DNA of 64,000 nt from Chionis minor (Eukaryota; Chordata; Aves; Charadriiformes; Chionididae): contig VZSF01000634.1 in assembly GCA_013398295.1 (NCBI GenBank), forward strand, positions 996,366 to 1,060,365, in the 5' to 3' direction. Below are positions 60,301 to 64,000 of this stretch, piece by piece. Under the pieces are notes generated by a model. It had not been told where the DNA came from and did not search any database. It saw only the letters and a list, made by a program, of their open reading frames with translations. Made by a program: the position numbers and the translations under genes. How positions within the stretch are numbered: the first letter of the stretch is position 1; each line of letters opens with the position of its first letter.

Positions 60301-62644
60301 TTGCCTGCTACTCTTCAAACATGACCCGATGTAGGACTTGGCAATAGGAACGCTCTTGAATCACTGACGCTGCTGCACGGCGGTAGCTCCGTATCTGCCC
60401 TGCTGCTCGGACAGTCGTGGCACCCTGCGCGATCTTTTGTACTCCCAGTTTCCATTCCTGCCCGTCTCAGCTCTACCATTGACATCGAACAATCTGATTT
60501 AGGCAAACTGTCAATCTGTTTCTCAGAAGGAACCATCTCCACAGTCCCTCTAATGCCTCGTCTGCTTCTGTTTCAGGATGTAAAGACAGATTATTTATGT
60601 GCCCATCGTGGGCACAAAAAGGTTTCTGTGAGAAACGCAGGAAGCTGATGAAAAAGCACTGTCCGTCAACCTGCGACTTCTGCTACGGTATGTAACTTGT
60701 CTTCTGGCAGGGTTTGCACAGAGGGAGGAGGTAAAAATTAAGCAGTGTTGGCTGCAGGGGTGGGCAGGACCTTAATTCCATGCTCAAGCTCAGTGGCTAC
60801 AAGTGCCACCCCCAGCCAGCTATGAGGAGAAGCGGAGCAGAGAGGCCTTTTATAGGTCTGAGCCACAATAAAGGCAGCTTTTATCTTTAAACATTTGTGG
60901 ACTAGAACATTAAACTGTCCCATTCTTCTCTAGTTTAACTGCACCAATACTAGGGAGTTCCTGAAAACAAACCTGCTCCCTGTGCCTCAGGCTGCTTCCC
61001 TTTTGGACCCAGCTGAGGAATGGAGACGCTGATGTTTTAAATTCAGAGATAAGAGGTGCAGTACAGTTCCTGGTGCAGTGATGGGATGTAAACAAGGCAA
61101 ATGGCAGCTCAAGCGCAGCTGGACTTGAGCTGCTCAGCAGAAAAGGAGATAAAGTATGTTAATCACCTTAATCTAGTCTCTCAGTTTTATGAATCCAGTT
61201 AAGGGACTAACGCAGGATCAGGTCAAGTTCCCGCAGCTGTGGAACTGAGCTTCAGATAAACACCTCCTGCCCTGTATAACCAGTACCTTTTTCTCCAGTA
61301 CACAGGTATTTTTTCAGATCAGGTTAATGCAAAAATGCAGTCAGATAATTGCAAACCCGTATATTCTAAGGGATTGTTCGTACACTGAACATACTCTTCC
61401 ATATATAGGAAATGTGCAAGTTGATTTTTATCTATCTCTGTCAATTTACATGCTGCAAAATTGTTATCTTTGCATATGAATAATGTTACACATCCATCCA
61501 AGAGTTGCTCAGGAGGAGGTGTTTTTAAATTAATACCTTTGAGGTTCCTTGGGTGATAATATAATTCTGTGGAAGTGTTTTGAAATGGCTGAAGCTTGAT
61601 AGTGAGATATGCTAACTTTTGACATTTCTTTCTCTCACCTGTGGTGGACAGAATTCCCATTTCCAACAGTCCCCCCTACTCTGCCCCCACCAAGGACAAA
61701 AACCAAGACTGTTTCTGAAGGCAGGAATGTCACCTTCCGTTGTGGACAGAAGATAATTCATAAAAAAGGCAAAGTTTAGTAAGTGCTCTATTATTTATTC
61801 CAGTCCTTTAGGAGACTTTGCAGCTTACATACCAAAACGGATGAGGGTACGACAGAACAGTGTAAACAGGAACGCCGTTTCCCTGCTGGAGCGTGTCACC
61901 GTCTCCTTGGGCACCCAGCGTAGAAGGAGGGGTGGCAGGCTGACTGCGAGAAGGGACTGTGCAAATATTGTTCATAACATTGCACAGCATTTCCTCTGAA
62001 AGCAGAGCTATCAGAAACGAGCTGAGTTGAAAAAGGATAAAATCCAATTCACATATATATACAAACATAATTCTTGCCACCAAGTCAAATTCCCTGGCCC
62101 ATATTCTGCAAAAACTACAGTCTTAAATTTATCCTTTTAATGATTAGTTTGTTAGCTCGTACTGATGTACAAGCACGTTATTTCTGGATGTATCTAAAAT
62201 CGAGAGAGAGATGCCCAAGTCCAGGGGTTAGTTTAGACTGAGGACCCAAATTCATGTCAACTCTCAGTAAGTTCAAGCTCCTAAATTACTCCAGATAATG
62301 CCCAGTTTTAACTGCCATCCTCTACCTGAAATGCATAGTAAAACTGAGCCTTGTTTTAAGTCCCATCTCTGCTATACACTTCCCTTCAGCTCGGAGAAAG
62401 AACCACTAACACATACTGCCTTGTACTGGACGTGTTCTAGTTTAATTTCTATTTATTTTTCTTATGCAGCTGGTATAAAGATAAGGAGCTTCTGGAATAC
62501 TCATATCCAGGTTACTTATCCTTAAATGAAGATCACATGAGCATCATCGCGAATGCAATTAATGAAGGAACTTACACTTGTATAGTGAAGAAAAAAGAAA
62601 GAATCTTGACTACTTACTCCTGGAGAATCAGACTGAAGCACTAA
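51171..62644 (+). CDS. MMP23B: MMP23, matrix metalloproteinase 23 (8 coding exons, 400 aa)
   Basis: MMP23 is a zinc endopeptidase made as a type II membrane protein and released by cleavage at a basic motif. In mammals its ShK and pro-domains also modulate voltage-gated potassium channels. The exons are 51171-51341, 54210-54355, 57229-57368, 58637-58804, 59423-59587, 60577-60687, 61652-61778 and 62470-62644. They join in frame to 1,203 nt. Features are a signal anchor (28-46), a furin-type RRRR at 85-88 before Tyr89, a catalytic domain with His221, Glu222, His225 and His231 and Met239 as the Met-turn, a six-cysteine ShK domain (265-299), and an Ig-like C2 domain (Cys331-Cys380, Trp344). As in the family, there is no PRCGVPD cysteine switch and no hemopexin domain. 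N-glycosylation sequons are at 102, 158, 242 and 326. It is about ten residues longer than the human protein, mostly N-terminal. In human the gene is duplicated (MMP23A/B); here a single copy is visible. Confidence 0.96.
53322..53397. repeat. 19-bp tandem repeat, four copies
   Basis: The unit GCTGTAGGCATGAGGGGAT begins at 53322, 53341, 53360 and 53379. The first two copies are identical, the third has one change and the last is more diverged. It is a small minisatellite, probably variable in copy number. Confidence 0.9.
53466..53540 (+). mobile_element. MIR-type SINE relic
   Basis: CTGTGAGACCAGGG, then GACTCTCTGAGCCTCAG, then TTCCATGAGTAAAACAAAGA follow the MIR core order (CTGTGTGACCTTGGG, CTCTCTGAGCCTCAG, TTCCTCATCTGTAAAATGG). 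This is the clearest of the four candidates in the window. Confidence 0.5.
54210..54355 (+). CDS. MMP23B: MMP23 coding exon 2 (pro-region and furin site)
   Basis: The acceptor is TTTTGTCTTTTAAG. The exon encodes residues 58-105, a proline-rich pro-region ending in PPARRRRYTITPG, the basic release site shared with mammalian MMP23, then WDHFNLTY at the start of the catalytic domain. The donor is TACAA|GTATGG. Confidence 0.95.
54356..57228 (+). other. MMP23B: MMP23 intron 2
   Basis: A 2.9 kb intron. It contains a 720-nt open segment (54944-55662) bounded by splice-like sites, with a CTG-repeat stretch near 55184-55198, discussed in the findings. No recognisable protein. Confidence 0.75.
57229..57368 (+). 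CDS. MMP23B: MMP23 coding exon 3
   Basis: The acceptor is GTTCCTACAG. The exon encodes residues 106-152, with AAAFRMWSEVSPFSFREV typical of the MMP catalytic fold. The donor is ATAG|GTAAGA. Confidence 0.96.
57677..57770 (-). mobile_element. MIR-type SINE relic
   Basis: TTATCCCACAGCTGGGGAAA, then GGTGAAATGAC and CTAAGGTCACACA, then a GATGGATTCCAGC end match in order the reverse complement of the MIR core (AAGTAACTTGCCCAAGGTCACACAG). It lies in MMP23 intron 3. Confidence 0.5.
58637..58804 (+). CDS. MMP23B: MMP23 coding exon 4
   Basis: The acceptor is GGCTTCTTTCACAG. The exon encodes residues 153-208: FYSINHTDCLESLIHHCFDG and the GELAHAFFPPNGEIHFDD segment that binds structural zinc and calcium in MMPs. 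The donor is AAAG|GTAACA. Confidence 0.96.
59423..59587 (+). CDS. MMP23B: MMP23 coding exon 5 (zinc site)
   Basis: The acceptor is TTTTGTTTCCAG. The exon encodes residues 209-263. The catalytic motif HEIGHALGLMH (221-231) has all three zinc histidines and the catalytic Glu222, and the Met-turn is Met239 in NALMH. No key residue is missing. The donor is TACG|GTAAGG. Confidence 0.97.
60150..60223. repeat. Exact tandem duplication of a 37-bp unit
   Basis: The unit beginning GGCAAACAGCAGTTAATTAC and ending GACTGGACTCA occurs at 60150-60186 and again, without a mismatch, at 60187-60223, in MMP23 intron 5. The perfect identity suggests a recent duplication or an assembly artefact. Confidence 0.92.
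60577..60687 (+). CDS. MMP23B: MMP23 coding exon 6 (ShK domain)
   Basis: The acceptor is TCTGCTTCTGTTTCAG. A single exon codes for the whole ShK module, residues 264-300, with six cysteines at 265, 272, 281, 292, 296 and 299. In mammals this module can block or retain potassium channels and pairs with the Ig domain. The donor is TACG|GTATGT. Confidence 0.96.
61652..61778 (+). CDS. MMP23B: MMP23 coding exon 7
   Basis: The acceptor is CACCTGTGGTGGACAG. The exon encodes residues 301-342, a proline-rich hinge and the first Ig strand, with Cys331 in NVTFRCGQK. The donor is GTTTA|GTAAGT. Confidence 0.95.
62470..62644 (+). CDS. MMP23B: MMP23 coding exon 8 (Ig-like domain end)
   Basis: The acceptor is TTTCTTATGCAG. 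The exon encodes residues 343-400 and TAA. It has the Ig tryptophan (YWYKD), the second cysteine in NEGTYTC (Cys380), and ends TTYSWRIRLKH. Confidence 0.96.
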
Positions 62645-62890
62645 CAAGGACCCTGGAACGAGCACTTCAATTACTGTTAGTTCTGTTTCAAATTCAAAAT
62701 GTTTCTTTGGTATTTTATATTTAATCTCCTGTAGTGCAACGGAACTTCTAAATCAGCTGCTTCCATACCTCGGGCAAGAGACTGAGACTTGATTACTGGA
62801 ATGTAAAACTTTCCCAAATTAGTTTTAACGATAAAGAATTTGTCAAGTATGTGCTGTACAGAGAATTAAATTTTTTTAAAAAAAAAAAAG
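62645..62890 (+). other. MMP23B: MMP23 3' UTR (end approximate)
   Basis: A short 3' UTR. ATTAAA at 62865-62870 is the likely signal, followed by TTTTTTT and a 12-base A run. An ATAAAG sequence at about 62831 is weaker. Confidence 0.55.
62865..62870 (+). promoter_or_regulatory. MMP23B: Candidate MMP23 poly(A) signal ATTAAA
   Basis: The commonest natural variant of AATAAA, 221 bases after the stop codon and just before an A-rich tract. Confidence 0.5.
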
Positions 62891-64000
62891 CAGAGTGTCA
62901 GATGTTGCAGTTAAACTACATGGATCAGTGCGGACTGCTGAAAAAGAAGAACATAACTCTTCACCAAAGAAATGGATGAAGAGCTGGATGGCTCAGCTGT
63001 GGTGCAGCGGAGGCAGAGGTATTGTGGAAGGAAAATGACCAGTTATACTCTGTAAGTGTTTTGCTGTCATTTTTTTTAGTCCTGGTGCATAGCACTAGAG
63101 AACTTATGAAAATAAGACCTAATATTACTTCTACTTGTCAGAAGGAGGAACATAACAAACCCTTTCTAATTACTCATTTCTAATTGCACATTTCAACATG
63201 TTCAGTTCAAGTACCCACAGAACATATTTCCCCCCTCCCCAGCTGCTTTCCTGCGGTCTGTCTTTATTACTCACGTAATCTTATCCCAACAGACTCTTTA
63301 CCTCCATCAGCAGCTCCTCAGAACTTGTCCTTTCGCTGTCCGAGCAGTAAACCTCTCGCCTCCTTCAACAGAGAGGGGGTAATTTCCACCACTGTCCTCC
63401 CCCAGTCACCCACGTGATGAGGTAAATGTGCCGCATCCAACAGGAAAATCATGTTAGCGTTGGCAAGCAAAAGCCCAGTGCACTCAAATGCCTGCAGCGG
63501 CGGCACGTTCGTTGCCACAGGTAGGAATCCCTGACGGTCAGTACGTTTAGAGAGATCCTTATCCACTAGTAGAGCAGCCTACATTGCTCTCTGCTTAGGG
63601 TCCTCCTCTTCCACTTGTCCTTTTAACCTCTTCAAACAAGTTTCTTCTACTTAAAAGCACCACCAGAACTGCGCAGCATCTCCTGCGCTGCAGCAGGGGG
63701 TGGCAGGCCAGGAAGAGACCTACCTGTACTGGAGCAGAAAAGCTCCGTCAGTTAAATTCCCCTGTTCTAGGACAGTTTTACCATCACAGCTGAGAGTACA
63801 GCACAGTATAAAACTTAAAAATGCTTCTTTGCATGGACAGTTACACTCAGGATCATAAAAGGCAACACTATGCAACAATAGACAACAGAGACAAAATAAA
63901 AGCTGAGCTGCAATAACCAAACAACTCGAGGAGAGCTGAATTTCCCATCTACAAAAAAACACCACCACCACAAAAAAAAGGGAGTTACACAGATCTCTCA
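62891..64000. other. Downstream noncoding sequence, no gene recognised
   Basis: CDK11 (minus strand) follows MMP23B in mammals, but neither its kinase C-terminus nor any other exon is recognisable here. The window ends in A-rich simple sequence. Confidence 0.5.

Noticed and set aside
62900..64000. 3' end of CDK11 expected from mammalian gene order
   Set aside because: No stretch on the minus strand reads as the kinase C-terminus. It may lie beyond the window.

Overview
This is vertebrate genomic DNA, most likely from a bird. The genes are split by GT-AG introns. There is one GC-rich CpG island, homopolymer-rich noncoding sequence and CR1-type LINE fragments, which are characteristic of avian and other sauropsid genomes. 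No bacterial-style operons, CRISPR arrays or tRNA/rRNA genes are visible. The species call is an inference. Two ambiguous bases (N) lie in the CpG island at 4839 and 5045.

Two plus-strand genes could be rebuilt exon by exon, with every junction in frame. MIB2 (mindbomb E3 ubiquitin ligase 2) has 18 coding exons from 9382 to 42262, which join to 2,865 nt (954 codons plus TAA). Its domain order is MIB/HERC2, ZZ zinc finger, MIB/HERC2, two Mib repeats, about eight to nine ankyrin repeats and two RING fingers. About 8.9 kb downstream lies MMP23 (matrix metalloproteinase 23, MMP23B in human nomenclature), with 8 coding exons from 51171 to 62644 that join to 1,203 nt (400 codons plus TAA). It encodes a type II membrane metalloprotease with an RRRR furin site, a zinc site, a ShK domain and an Ig domain. 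The same MIB2-MMP23B neighbourhood exists on human 1p36.33, so this is conserved synteny.

Layout: 1-4430 is upstream sequence with no recognisable gene. 4440-5240 is a CpG island, the likely MIB2 promoter and first noncoding exon. 5250-9277 is probably the first intron. 9278-42262 is the MIB2 coding part, with a very long intron 2 (9.7 kb) holding CR1 fragments and a small hAT-type element, and intron 3 holding a possible minus-strand retrocopy. 42263 to about 43190 is the MIB2 3' UTR. 43190-51170 is intergenic. 51171-62644 is MMP23. From about 62890 to the end I see no gene. There is no sign of SSU72 or CDK11, the neighbours in mammals.

The two proteins act in different places. MIB2 is a cytoplasmic E3 ligase for Notch ligands and NF-kB adaptors. 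MMP23 is a secretory-pathway protease. Sharing a locus implies no shared function. The most interesting loose ends are a GC-AG donor in MIB2 that overlaps a GT donor, with a 95-nt exon-like segment that fits only the GT form; a single-frame, coding-like minus-strand stretch in intron 3; an in-frame leader peptide just upstream of the MIB2 start; and a 720-nt open segment bounded by splice-like sites inside MMP23 intron 2.
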